Below, one piece after another: positions 29,562 to 37,504 of a stretch of 52,500 bases of DNA (position 1 is its first letter; each line of letters starts with the position of its first letter). Origin of the DNA: Streptococcus halotolerans. Lineage in GTDB: Bacteria; Bacillota; Bacilli; Lactobacillales; Streptococcaceae. The DNA is taken from contig NZ_CP014835.1 in NCBI RefSeq assembly GCF_001598035.1, positions 1,470,001 to 1,522,500 on the forward strand. The letters are read 5' to 3'. The position numbers were made by a program, and so were the translations under genes. Under the pieces are notes generated by a model. That model saw only the letters and a program-made list of their open reading frames with translations. It searched no databases and was not told the DNA's origin.

Positions 29562-31343
29562 TTATTTTTTAGCAGGTTGCTTAGCTACTTTTGCAATGGC
29601 TTTTTGAACCGTTTTAACGTAGAGGTTGGCACCTGCTGTACTGGTATCTGAATAGTGAACACCATCAGTGTTACCCCAGATTTCTGGGTGGTTAATGGCT
29701 GCCTTGTACCAATCCGCAACTTCAACGTATTTATATTTTTTGGCCAACTTCAACTCATAGTCTCTCAGGGCTTTAACATCTCCCATTGCTTTAGCATTAT
29801 ATGGTGTTACAAAGACTAAACGGTGTCCTTTCGGTAGGGCCTTGATGTATCTCTGAGTTTCAGCTTCGTAGCCAGCTGTTGAATTCACACCAACAGCGAT
29901 GACGACTGTACTTGACATGGTGCCAGTTTTCGCCTGATTTTCAAAGATGGCAAAAGCATCTTCAAAGTTTCGGCTGACAGCAGCATCCAGCTGTACCTTA
30001 GGCATTATTTCCTTAAAGGCGTTCTGTGAACGAAGAGCAACAGAGTCTCCAATGACCGTGACATCACTCAGAGCATCGACGTCTCCCGCAGTGACCATGT
30101 AGGATCGCGTCAAGCTAGTTTGTGATTGTTTAAGAGAATTGACCAAAAGCTCTGATTCAAATTGACCAACTTTCGGTGCTGTAGCACTAACAATGACCAG
30201 CACAAACGATAAGAATGTACCTATTCCAACCAAGGTTTTCCAGTAGGGTTTCAAGTCTATTTCTAAACCGAGGATATGAGGAATTTTCCCAGCAATAAAT
30301 GGCTCCAAAATATAGAAAGAGAGGGTCGAAAAAAGAATAGAGAAAAACATGGTTAGAGTGACTGCCAGCCAGTTAGGAACAAGTTGGCTAAAAATCACAT
30401 AGAAGGGCCAGTGAAATAGGTAAAGTCCGTAACTAATATCCGCAAAGAAGGTAATGACCACTGGTTCTTTGGCATTTGGAGTCTTTTCATGTAAGATACG
30501 AGCTGCGTAAATCATTGTTGAGGCAAAAAGAGTTGCCAAAATAAAACCAAAAAGGAAGGTTAAGATATTATTGAAATCCAGTGCAAAAGTTAGCAGTAAC
30601 AAAAGCAAAAAACTACTCGCCATATAGGCGACAACACGGTTAAGTGACCAGAGTTGGCTGTTTCGTTTGAAACGATGGGTAACTTCTGAAATTCCAGATA
30701 TGGTTGCAAAGATTGCTCCTAGATAAAAAGCAAAACTATGACTAATGGTCGAGTAGTAAATTAGCGACAGGTTATCTGTGAAGAAAGCTCTGATGAACAT
30801 ACTCAAAAATCCCAGTCCCAAAAGGACTGATGAAACCATGAAAATCATCCCTCTGAACTTAATTGGTGTCAGATTACGCTTTGAAAGCAACCAGATTATC
30901 AAGGCCCAGAGAATATAGAAATGCACTTCAATAGCCAGACTCCAAGTATGGACAAAAAGATGAGGGATAAACTGACTTTCGTAACTGCTACCTGTAAAAA
31001 TCTCGTAGAAATTAGTCGTAAAACCAAGTGCTGCTGCTACTTGTTTACCAATATCAGCGACAAAATCTGACTTGACTAAAAACGTAAAAGGAATCGTTAC
31101 TAAGACCATTAATACCAAAGGAGGGACGATACGATAGAAACGACGTTTTAAAAAACCAATGATATCAAAGGCTTCTGACCGGCTGTATTCGTCAATGACT
31201 AAGGCTGTGATTAAGAAACCAGAGAAGGTAAAAAAGACATCAACCCCAATAAAACCACCTGGAAATTGCACTTTAAAGAAGTGGTACAAAAGAACTAATA
31301 AGAGGCCAGTCACTCGAACTAGCGAAAACCATTTTATTCTCAT
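29562..31343 (-). CDS. OatA-like acyltransferase (acyltransferase-3 plus SGNH domain)
   Basis: 593 residues. The N-terminal integral-membrane acyltransferase-3 domain (about 1-380, ten or so helices) opens with VRVTGLLLVLLYHFFKVQFP, giving the H of the RxxHxxx region, and FFTFSGFLIT. The C-terminal extracellular SGNH esterase-like domain (about 430-593) has VIGDSVALRS (catalytic Ser) and GNTDGVHYSD (Asp and His). This architecture is that of peptidoglycan O-acetyltransferase, which confers lysozyme resistance; the acceptor here is inferred. Its ATG overlaps the MORN gene stop by 4 bases. Confidence 0.88.
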   Translation of the reverse strand: MRIKWFSLVRVTGLLLVLLYHFFKVQFPGGFIGVDVFFTFSGFLITALVIDEYSRSEAFDIIGFLKRRFYRIVPPLVLMVLVTIPFTFLVKSDFVADIGKQVAAALGFTTNFYEIFTGSSYESQFIPHLFVHTWSLAIEVHFYILWALIIWLLSKRNLTPIKFRGMIFMVSSVLLGLGFLSMFIRAFFTDNLSLIYYSTISHSFAFYLGAIFATISGISEVTHRFKRNSQLWSLNRVVAYMASSFLLLLLLTFALDFNNILTFLFGFILATLFASTMIYAARILHEKTPNAKEPVVITFFADISYGLYLFHWPFYVIFSQLVPNWLAVTLTMFFSILFSTLSFYILEPFIAGKIPHILGLEIDLKPYWKTLVGIGTFLSFVLVIVSATAPKVGQFESELLVNSLKQSQTSLTRSYMVTAGDVDALSDVTVIGDSVALRSQNAFKEIMPKVQLDAAVSRNFEDAFAIFENQAKTGTMSSTVVIAVGVNSTAGYEAETQRYIKALPKGHRLVFVTPYNAKAMGDVKALRDYELKLAKKYKYVEVADWYKAAINHPEIWGNTDGVHYSDTSTAGANLYVKTVQKAIAKVAKQPAKK

Positions 31344-31741
31344 TTTTGATAAATTCCTTGCTTAAATTCCCCTTTGTAAGTCTTGCCAGAACTTGTTTTC
31401 AAAGCGCCTTGGCCATCTGCCTGCCCTTTTTTAAACTCGCCCGAATAAGACCAACCTTTAGCCGCCGTATAGGTGCCTTGTCCATTAAAGACACCATTTT
31501 TAAATTGACCTTGGTAACTATCCCCATTATCGTAGGTTAGCTTCCCTTGTCCATTCATTCGGTTATTAGCGACATCGCCATTATAAATGATTCTATGATT
31601 ATCATACGTCAAAGTTCCCTTGTGTTTTAGAGGGATCAAAAAGACACTTAGACCTAGGATAATAATAAAGGCAACGGTTACAAGTTCAATCGTCGCTCTT
31701 GTCAATTTTATTTTTTTAATATCTTCGATGAGCTGTTTCAT
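31340..31741 (-). CDS. Membrane-anchored MORN-repeat protein
   Basis: 133 residues from ATG 31741, preceded by GAGGAAAG; the frame is open further upstream but lies inside the phosphatase gene. One N-terminal membrane helix (about 18-38, IELVTVAFIIILGLSVFLIP) is followed by four MORN-like repeats (YNGDVANNRMNGQGKL, YQGQFKNGVFNGQGTY, YSGEFKKGQADGQGAL, YKGEFKQGIYQK). Function unknown; gene order phosphatase-MORN-acyltransferase is conserved in streptococci and suggests an envelope role. Confidence 0.85.
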   Translation of the reverse strand: MKQLIEDIKKIKLTRATIELVTVAFIIILGLSVFLIPLKHKGTLTYDNHRIIYNGDVANNRMNGQGKLTYDNGDSYQGQFKNGVFNGQGTYTAAKGWSYSGEFKKGQADGQGALKTSSGKTYKGEFKQGIYQK

Positions 31742-31757
31742 AGTGTTCTTTCCTCGT

Positions 31758-32180
31758 TTAGGATAATTCTTCCAACCAAGTTTGGCAGCCTTTACGGATG
31801 AGGGTATGGGTCTCTTCAAAATCACCTGTATACCAAGGATCTGGCACACCACTGTCACAAAAGAGGTGGATTTTGTTGTCAAAGCGTCCTGCAGAAAGCT
31901 GACGTAAGTCCGTCACATTCTGCTCATCCATACCAATAATCACATCAAAATAAGCCAAATCGTCTAAAGTCACCTGCTGAGACGTTTTGGAAGGATCATA
32001 GGTATAGCCTTTTTCTTTAAGAATCGCTTGTGTTCCTCTGTGAATAGGATTACCATGTTCCCAAGAAGACGTCGCACGACTCTCGATCTGCCAATTCGCA
32101 TCGACAAGAGCCTTCATCACAAACTCAGCCATGGGACTGCGGCAAATATTACCAAGACAAACAAAACATACTTTTTTCAT
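31758..32180 (-). CDS. Low-molecular-weight protein-tyrosine phosphatase
   Basis: 140 residues. The P-loop CX5R is at residues 8-15 (CLGNICRS), the general-acid DP is in DSGVPDPWYTGDFE (about residues 113-126). A cytosolic phosphotyrosine phosphatase; relatives act on capsule or cell-wall regulators. Good ribosome site (AAGGAG). It follows comS by 87 bases; in related streptococci ruvB lies here, and it is absent. Confidence 0.93.
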   Translation of the reverse strand: MKKVCFVCLGNICRSPMAEFVMKALVDANWQIESRATSSWEHGNPIHRGTQAILKEKGYTYDPSKTSQQVTLDDLAYFDVIIGMDEQNVTDLRQLSAGRFDNKIHLFCDSGVPDPWYTGDFEETHTLIRKGCQTWLEELS

Positions 32181-32267
32181 AAGAAACTCCTTAGTAACAT
32201 TATAACAGAAAAGTAAACAGGAAAATACAGAAAAATAATGTTTGGGGAGGGGGATCGATATTAATAA

Positions 32268-32381
32268 TTATAATCTCCACCACTCAACTGTTGCCATCAG
32301 AGACATTCCCTTAGTTTGTAACACAATAAGAATACCAACAACAATACTAATAACAACTACTTTTTTTAAAACTTGATACAT
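32268..32381 (-). CDS. comS: ComS, precursor of the competence pheromone XIP
   Basis: 37 codons, ATG at 32379-32381 after AGGAG with 6-base spacing, TAA at 32268-32270. The product begins MYQVLKKVVVISIVVGIL (basic then hydrophobic leader) and ends ATVEWWRL. The terminal WWRL is the hallmark of type II XIP pheromones of pyogenic, mutans and bovis streptococci; one S. pyogenes pheromone is SAVDWWRL. It lies directly after comR on the same strand, behind a terminator and a ComR-box-like site. The mature peptide would be the last 7-8 residues, re-imported by Opp/Ami to activate ComR. The peptide boundary is inferred. Confidence 0.88.
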   Translation of the reverse strand: MYQVLKKVVVISIVVGILIVLQTKGMSLMATVEWWRL

Positions 32382-32410
32382 TTTTTACTCCTATGTTTAA
32401 GTGATGATTT

Positions 32411-32456
32411 TATTTTAAGTTAAAACACCAAATATCAACATGTCATAAATGTCATG
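32411..32456 (-). promoter_or_regulatory. comS promoter with ComR-box-like site
   Basis: The minus strand has CATGACATTTATGACATG (32439-32456), close to the GACAT-NN-ATGTC palindrome bound by ComR, then a T-rich stretch and TAAAAT near 32410-32416 as -10. The arms are not perfectly symmetrical (GACAT versus ATGAC). Position between the comR terminator and comS is as in other type II ComRS loci. Confidence 0.6.
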
Positions 32457-32464
32457 GAGTATTC

Positions 32465-32500
32465 ATAAAAAAAGATGAGTCTACTTAATAAACTCATCTC
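32465..32500 (-). terminator. comR terminator
   Basis: Minus-strand AGATGAGT...ACTCATCT stem followed by TTTTTTTATG. The 5' arm includes the comR stop codon (TGA), so the gene ends inside the hairpin. Confidence 0.85.
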
Positions 32501-33402
32501 TGCATATCTTTGTTCCACTCAATTGCTAACTGTTCTTCTAAATAACTGTCATCGGTCATTTTAGCAAAAAGCATCGCTTTATCATAACTACTCTGCGCAT
32601 CTTCTTGGTTTCCTTCAACGTATAATCGGTACTTCCATTCTAAAACTTTCTGAATTGGCAACCTGCTATAATCTTTTGTTTTATCCATTGTGTAATCAAT
32701 TAAGTTTAATACATCATCTAAAGCTACCAATTGATCATCTTTCAGAGAGATAGCATACATTGTAATCAAGACCTGTGTCAATACAATCAATTCATCTACT
32801 GTAAATTCTTTAGACTGACTATCAAGTTTTTCAAATAGTCGACTATTAAATAACGGATCCGAATACTGACCTTCAAAACCTTCTAAATCAAGATAGGTTA
32901 AATATAAATTTATTAGAACTAAATCATTCTCATCATATCTTTCTTTTACCTTAGTTTGTTCAAAATAATCTCCCAAAATACTGATTCCAAAGTTGAAATT
33001 CTCCGTTATTAACGAATCTTGTGTTGCTTGTAAAGTATCAATGACCAACTTTTCCACTTCCGGAAGTTCATCGTAATAATTTTCATAAATGGTATCAAAA
33101 TATTTTTCTTTAATTGCTATTCGAGCGGTGTCAGAATAAGTTGGTACTCGTAAGATATGATGTTTTAACTCTAAGTACTCTTTGGGTAATTCTAATTTTT
33201 CACCATTCGTTAGAAATTGAAGTGAAACACCTAATCGGTCAGCAATAAACATCGCTGTTCTAATATTTGGCAGTGACTGTCCAAGTTCAATTCGAGCTAA
33301 TTGTCGAACCGATAGTTCTGACTCATCCATACAAAATTCTTCACGAGTTAACAGTCTTTCGTTCCTTAATTCTTTTAATCGTTTCCCAAAATTTATAATC
33401 AT
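32494..33402 (-). CDS. comR: ComR, XIP-responsive RRNPP regulator of competence
   Basis: 302 residues. N-terminal XRE helix-turn-helix (about 5-62: FGKRLKELRNERLLTREEFC, ELSVRQLARIELGQSLPNIR) followed by an all-helical TPR-like peptide-binding domain (about 70-302). The phrase LSVRQLARIE closely resembles the ComR HTH. Its position next to purB and upstream of a WW-type comS fits the comRS locus of pyogenic and mutans streptococci. With XIP bound it should activate comS and comX/sigX; comX is not in this window. Confidence 0.9.
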   Translation of the reverse strand: MIINFGKRLKELRNERLLTREEFCMDESELSVRQLARIELGQSLPNIRTAMFIADRLGVSLQFLTNGEKLELPKEYLELKHHILRVPTYSDTARIAIKEKYFDTIYENYYDELPEVEKLVIDTLQATQDSLITENFNFGISILGDYFEQTKVKERYDENDLVLINLYLTYLDLEGFEGQYSDPLFNSRLFEKLDSQSKEFTVDELIVLTQVLITMYAISLKDDQLVALDDVLNLIDYTMDKTKDYSRLPIQKVLEWKYRLYVEGNQEDAQSSYDKAMLFAKMTDDSYLEEQLAIEWNKDMQR

Positions 33403-33473
33403 ATAACTCTCTCCTTTCTTTCTCTTCTATATTATATCATGTTTATTTCATCTGTTTATCATTATTTAGACAA

Positions 33474-33507
33474 ATAAAAAAGGAACGTCACGGTGTTCCT
33501 TTTTTTA
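33474..33507 (-). terminator. purB terminator
   Basis: Minus-strand AAAAAAGGAACACCGTGACGTTCCTTTTTT: a near-perfect stem with flanking A and T tracts, effective in either direction. Confidence 0.88.
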
Positions 33508-34800
33508 TTATAATCCGAGACGTTCGAAGACGTCATCTACACGTTTGGTATAGTATATTGGATTGAAGAGTTCATCGATTTCGTCTTGAGTTAGGAGAGA
33601 AGTGATTTTTTCATCTTTTTCTAATAGTGGTTTAAAATCGACTTGATTATCCCATGCATGAGCTGTTTTTGGTTGCACCAAATCATAAGCTTCTTCACGC
33701 GTCATTCCTTTTTCAATCAATTTAAGCATGACACGCTGACTGTAAATGAGGCCGAATGTTGACTGCATGTTACGGAGCATATTATCTGGGAAGACGGTTA
33801 GGTTTTTGACAATATTGCCAAAACGATTGAGCATGTAGTTAATAAGGATAGTTGTATCTGGCGTGATAATACGCTCTGCTGACGAGTGAGAGATATCACG
33901 CTCGTGCCAGAGGGCAACATTCTCATAAGCTGTCACCATGTGGCCGCGGATGACACGGGCTAACCCCGTCATGTTTTCAGATCCGATCGGGTTACGTTTG
34001 TGAGGCATTGCTGAGCTACCTTTTTGGCCTTTGGCGAAGAATTCCTCCACTTCACGCTGCTCAGACTTCTGAAGTCCACGGATTTCAGTAGCCATGCGCT
34101 CGATAGAGGTGGCAATGCTAGCTAGCACCGCAAAATATTCGGCATGAAGGTCACGTGGGAGAACCTGAGTTGAAATTTCCTGTGGACGAATACCAAGTTT
34201 GCCACAGACATACTCTTCCACAAATGGTGGGATGTTGGCAAAATTACCCACTGCACCGGAAATCTTACCTGCCTCAACACCAGCTGCTGCACGTTCGAAA
34301 CGCTCTTGGTTACGCTTCATTTCACTATACCATGTGGCCAATTTGAGACCAAAAGTTGTTGGCTCAGCATGAACACCGTGCGTACGACCCATCATAATGG
34401 TCATCTTGTGCTCGCGCGCCTTGTCAGCCACGATATTGGTGAAATGTTCAAGATCCTTGCGGATAATGTCATTAGCTTGCTTGTAAAGGTAACCATAGGC
34501 CGTATCCACCACATCCGTTGAGGTCAAACCATAATGAACCCACTTACGCTCGTCACCAAGGGTTTCAGATACTGCCCGAGTGAAAGCCACTACATCATGA
34601 CGTGTCTCCTGTTCAATTTCAAGAATACGGTCAATGTCAAAATCCGCATTCTCACGAATTTTCACCACATCCTCTTTTGGAATCTCACCCAACTCAGCCC
34701 AAGCCTCGTCAGCGAGAATTTCTACTTCAAGCCAAGCACGGTATTTATTTTCTTCACTCCAAATGTTCGCCATCTCCGGACGGGAATAACGTTCTAGCAT
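33508..34800 (-). CDS. purB: Adenylosuccinate lyase
   Basis: 430 residues from ATG 34800 ([20 protein letters not shown]...); the 22-codon upstream extension has no family support. It cleaves SAICAR to AICAR and adenylosuccinate to AMP. Fumarase/aspartase superfamily motifs: [26 protein letters not shown], and the signature [17 protein letters not shown]. No Shine-Dalgarno sequence is visible before the start. The 5' UTR can fold as a closed RNA domain. It is the only intact pur gene here, and its second reaction is needed for AMP even with salvage only. Confidence 0.95.
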   Translation of the reverse strand: MLERYSRPEMANIWSEENKYRAWLEVEILADEAWAELGEIPKEDVVKIRENADFDIDRILEIEQETRHDVVAFTRAVSETLGDERKWVHYGLTSTDVVDTAYGYLYKQANDIIRKDLEHFTNIVADKAREHKMTIMMGRTHGVHAEPTTFGLKLATWYSEMKRNQERFERAAAGVEAGKISGAVGNFANIPPFVEEYVCGKLGIRPQEISTQVLPRDLHAEYFAVLASIATSIERMATEIRGLQKSEQREVEEFFAKGQKGSSAMPHKRNPIGSENMTGLARVIRGHMVTAYENVALWHERDISHSSAERIITPDTTILINYMLNRFGNIVKNLTVFPDNMLRNMQSTFGLIYSQRVMLKLIEKGMTREEAYDLVQPKTAHAWDNQVDFKPLLEKDEKITSLLTQDEIDELFNPIYYTKRVDDVFERLGL

Positions 34801-34812
34801 GTTTATGATATA

Positions 34813-34927
34813 GAGGGTGTTAGAAAAGCGAGAGAAAAATAGAAAACTGATGTTGTGTGTCTGCACACAGGAAGGTTTATCTTTTTCCGACGCTTTTAGC
34901 CCGAGTCTAACTACTCGGAAACACCCT
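34813..34927 (-). ncRNA. Candidate structured leader RNA of purB
   Basis: On the minus strand GAGGGTGTT (34919-34927) is fully complementary to AACACCCTC (34813-34821), which ends 12 bases before the purB ATG, closing a domain of about 115 nt. Inside, TTTCCGA/TCGGAAA (34915-34921 with 34884-34890) and CCGAGT/ACTCGG (34913-34918 with 34901-34906) share bases and cannot form together. A TGTGTG/CACACA hairpin (about 34847-34868) follows. Mutually exclusive stems beside a start lacking a ribosome site suggest a regulatory leader. I do not recognise a known class. Confidence 0.5.
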
Positions 34928-34929
34928 CA

Positions 34930-35499
34930 CTCCTTTCTTTTTTGAAATTATGACATTATGTTTTAGAAAAAAAGTACATTTACCTCTAGGTCACATTTTT
35001 CTTTTTTACCTAGTCCGTAGCCTGTATTTAGCTCAACGAATAAGAGTATCTATGTTTCTTTTTGATTTATGGTCAAATGAATTAACTTCCAGACAAGGAA
35101 CCAAGACATAGGTAGTACTTGAGTACGACAAATCGAAAGTGATGATGTATCAAGATCAATTCGCAAGACTAGCAAATTGGTTTATCTCTGTATTTAGGAA
35201 AAAGTAAACCATATTTTTTATCAAACTTGCTGCCTGAGGTTAATGCCTCCATGATCCTAGTTCAAATCATAACCTCAAGAATCTCTAGCTTCATCATAGA
35301 AAACGTCACTAAGATTATCTTCTGTCAAAATACGAAACATATCTTCCATAGCAAGCGACAACTTCAAGTTGAGAAGGCCCTTCGTTGTTTACACTGAACT
35401 GGATCTTTCGCCAAAGAAATTAATGTTTCTTTGAATGGATTGGTTTTGTAGAAATAAACAACATATCGCTGGTCACCTTGATACCACAGAGTTATGGAG
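34930..35499. other. Non-coding or fully decayed stretch
   Basis: About 570 bases without a supportable gene, promoter or repeat. It carries multiple stops in all frames. The right part (about 35390-35499) probably belongs to the C-terminal end of the NUDIX pseudogene. In related streptococci purine genes occupy this neighbourhood. Confidence 0.5.
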
Positions 35500-35640
35500 A
35501 AGAAATCGTCAAACCAATTTCTTCTGTCATCTTACGAATAAGCGAATCTGTGAATGATTCACCAATCTCCACTTATCCACCTAGAATACCATATTAGCCA
35601 ATCAATCTCATATTGGTAAAGTGAACTGTTTCAACGATTA
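35500..35640 (-). pseudogene. NUDIX hydrolase remnant
   Basis: The minus-strand frame reads VETVHFTNMRLIG, stop, YGILGG, stop, VEIGESFTDSLIRKMTEEIG, LTISSP, stop. The second part fits the Nudix box GX5EX7REUXEEXGU apart from the first Glu region and RE changed to RK. At least three in-frame stops make it dead. Confidence 0.75.
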
Positions 35641-35805
35641 GAAGCCAAATTCCTCAACCTCATCAGGATTTTCACTAAACAAAGTCACATGTCCCATTTT
35701 GCGGTTGTGCTTCGCTTCTAGTTTACCATAAAGGTGGAGGTGGGCGCTAGGATTATTTTGGACGTAGGCTTGAGCTGCTGTTACATCTTGCCCAAGGATA
35801 TGAAA
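35638..35805 (-). pseudogene. purK: purK 3' remnant (N5-carboxyaminoimidazole ribonucleotide synthase)
   Basis: The frame encodes ILGQDVTAAQAYVQNNPSAH followed by LHLYGKLEAKHNRKMGHVTL and ends in ...DEVEEFGF. This is the conserved PurK C-terminus (HLHLYGK, RKMGHVT). The preceding text is unrelated. About 55 of about 360 residues survive. A marker of the lost de novo purine cluster. Confidence 0.88.
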
Positions 35806-35865
35806 CAAAAACATTCTAAGCCTTATTTCATAAACGTTATCAAACAATAAAACTGTTACCGATTC

Positions 35866-35895
35866 ACAAAAAACCACCGGCATAGCCAGTGGTTC
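35866..35895 (-). terminator. Terminator downstream of the sip-like gene
   Basis: Minus-strand AACCACTGGC-TATG-CCGGTGGTTTTTTG: a stem of 9-10 bp with T tract. Confidence 0.8.
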
Positions 35896-36000
35896 TCGGA
35901 GATTATGAAAAAGTTATTTAGGAATATCTACATTATAGCCAAGCTTGCTTAAAGTTTTCTAAACATTAGTATTAACTCACCCGTCTTTAGCTGCTAATAC
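35896..36000 (-). other. Decayed coding-like stretch between sip and its terminator
   Basis: Read on the minus strand, fragments such as TLSKLGYNVDIPK occur between stops, suggesting the end of a lost gene, but I cannot assign it. GAGATTATGAAAAAG at about 35897-35911 recurs at about 39333-39347, next to the other orphan terminator. Confidence 0.3.
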
Positions 36001-37284
36001 CTAACCATTAAAGGAGACGTGCACATGGTCATAATGATTAGCCGTAACACCACCACGATCTGGCATCGGATTCCAAGTATTCGCTGGTCCATAAATGCTG
36101 TTGTATGGTGAGTAAAAACGTTGCTTCCAGATAATATATGAAATACCACGACTAGACATATTGCTAATAGCATCTTGGGCAACCTGATCCCCTAAAGCTG
36201 AGCTTTCAGGAACCATAAAATCTACTGCTAATCCCTTACCGTGATCATCATTTGAGCCTGCTCGATAAAGACTAAATGATTTAATACCATATTTGGCGGC
36301 AACTTCTTCCTTGTATGCTGCTACTTGCGGCCTTAGTCCTGCATTAGCAGGATTTGATGTCGCTTGCGCAAAACTTGTCGCCGTTTGGCTTGCTGTGTCA
36401 GTAACTGGCAAAGTTGCTGTCGTTGAGGTTTCTGATGCTGATTGACTTGCTGTCGCTGAAACTACTTGAGAGACTGCTTCACTGACAGTTGCCATAGATT
36501 CAGACGTCGCTGTACTGACCGAAGTTTTTTCTAAAACTTGAGAAGAAACTTCTGCTACGGTTGGCAATTCTTCCGCTTCTGAAGTAGCCTGAGTTGATGT
36601 TGACGTCTCTGAACTTGCTTCTGAGCTAACTTCTGATGTCCTAGTAGCGCTATCTTGCACACTTTCCGAGAGAAGTGGGTTTCCTTCTGATGTTTCAGAA
36701 CTAGCTTCAAGAGAAGCTGTAGCAGCCATATCAGTATCTTCAGAGCTTGCCCTATTATTTTCGACAGCAGATTCTAACGTAGCTTCTGAGCTAGTATTCA
36801 CAGAACGTGAACTTACTTCTGAAGAAGCTGGTTGGCTACTTACTTCATCTGTAGAAGCCGTTAAATCGCTCACTTGGACCGTCTGGTCATCCACAACAAC
36901 TTCATTTTTAACCAAGTCAGCAGCAGCTCTCATGCCTTCTTGTCCGTCCTGTGCAGCAGGTGTTTGGATTTGAACAGAGGTCACTTCCTTATATTGATTG
37001 GTAGTTGTTGTCAAAATTGTCTCTGGAAAAATCAAGTCAATATTGGCGATATTATTGATATTAGCAAGAACATTCATATCAATACCCATGGCCTCTGAGA
37101 TAGTGCTCAACGTGTCGCCGTATTGAACTGTATAAGTTGCTGTTTCGCCCGCTTTGACAATATCTGATTTGATCTGCTCAACACTTCGGGGTGTCCACGG
37201 CATTTCTTCAGCCTGCACCATTAGTCCTGACGCTAAAGATATGGTGATCGTTGATGCTAAAAGCATTTTTTTTGAGATGTTCAT
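36001..37284 (-). CDS. sip: Sip-like secreted LysM protein
   Basis: 427 residues. Signal peptide (about 1-25, LASTITISLASGLMVQAEE). LysM domain (about 48-95, YTVQYGDTLSTISEAMGIDM). A long Ser/Thr/Glu-rich low-complexity linker (about 125-310). A conserved C-terminal domain (about 312-427) with DDHGKGLAVDFMV and ANTWNPMPDRGGVTANHYDH, then VHVSFNG. This is the architecture of group B streptococcal surface immunogenic protein. The C-terminal HxxGxAxD and HxH motifs resemble M15-type zinc peptidases. Binds peptidoglycan through LysM. Divergent from the CHAP gene at 37505. Confidence 0.88.
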   Translation of the reverse strand: MNISKKMLLASTITISLASGLMVQAEEMPWTPRSVEQIKSDIVKAGETATYTVQYGDTLSTISEAMGIDMNVLANINNIANIDLIFPETILTTTTNQYKEVTSVQIQTPAAQDGQEGMRAAADLVKNEVVVDDQTVQVSDLTASTDEVSSQPASSEVSSRSVNTSSEATLESAVENNRASSEDTDMAATASLEASSETSEGNPLLSESVQDSATRTSEVSSEASSETSTSTQATSEAEELPTVAEVSSQVLEKTSVSTATSESMATVSEAVSQVVSATASQSASETSTTATLPVTDTASQTATSFAQATSNPANAGLRPQVAAYKEEVAAKYGIKSFSLYRAGSNDDHGKGLAVDFMVPESSALGDQVAQDAISNMSSRGISYIIWKQRFYSPYNSIYGPANTWNPMPDRGGVTANHYDHVHVSFNG

Positions 37285-37504
37285 TTTATTACTACCTATT
37301 TCTTTTTTGATAACCTTACCTATCTTAGCATAAATTTGAAAAAGAAAAAGTGGTTGGGGAGTTCTTTAAAGAAACTGTTTCTTCTTTGTAATATTAGACT
37401 TATTTGTCATCATAAATGCCTTTTCCTGTCATTTTCTGATCTTTTTTCAGAAATGTTGTTATTTGGGAATTTATATTCCGAATAAATAAGCAGGAGGATA
37501 TTGA

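Noticed and set aside
34919..34935. Five-codon leader peptide (GTG TTT CCG AGT AGT TAG) after AAGGAG upstream of purB
   Set aside because: Possible by sequence, but too short to support, and the GTG lies inside the closing stem of the proposed leader RNA.
35533..35540. TACGAATA, resembling the ComX (cin) box core
   Set aside because: It lies within the NUDIX pseudogene reading frame with no downstream competence gene; an 8-base match is expected by chance.
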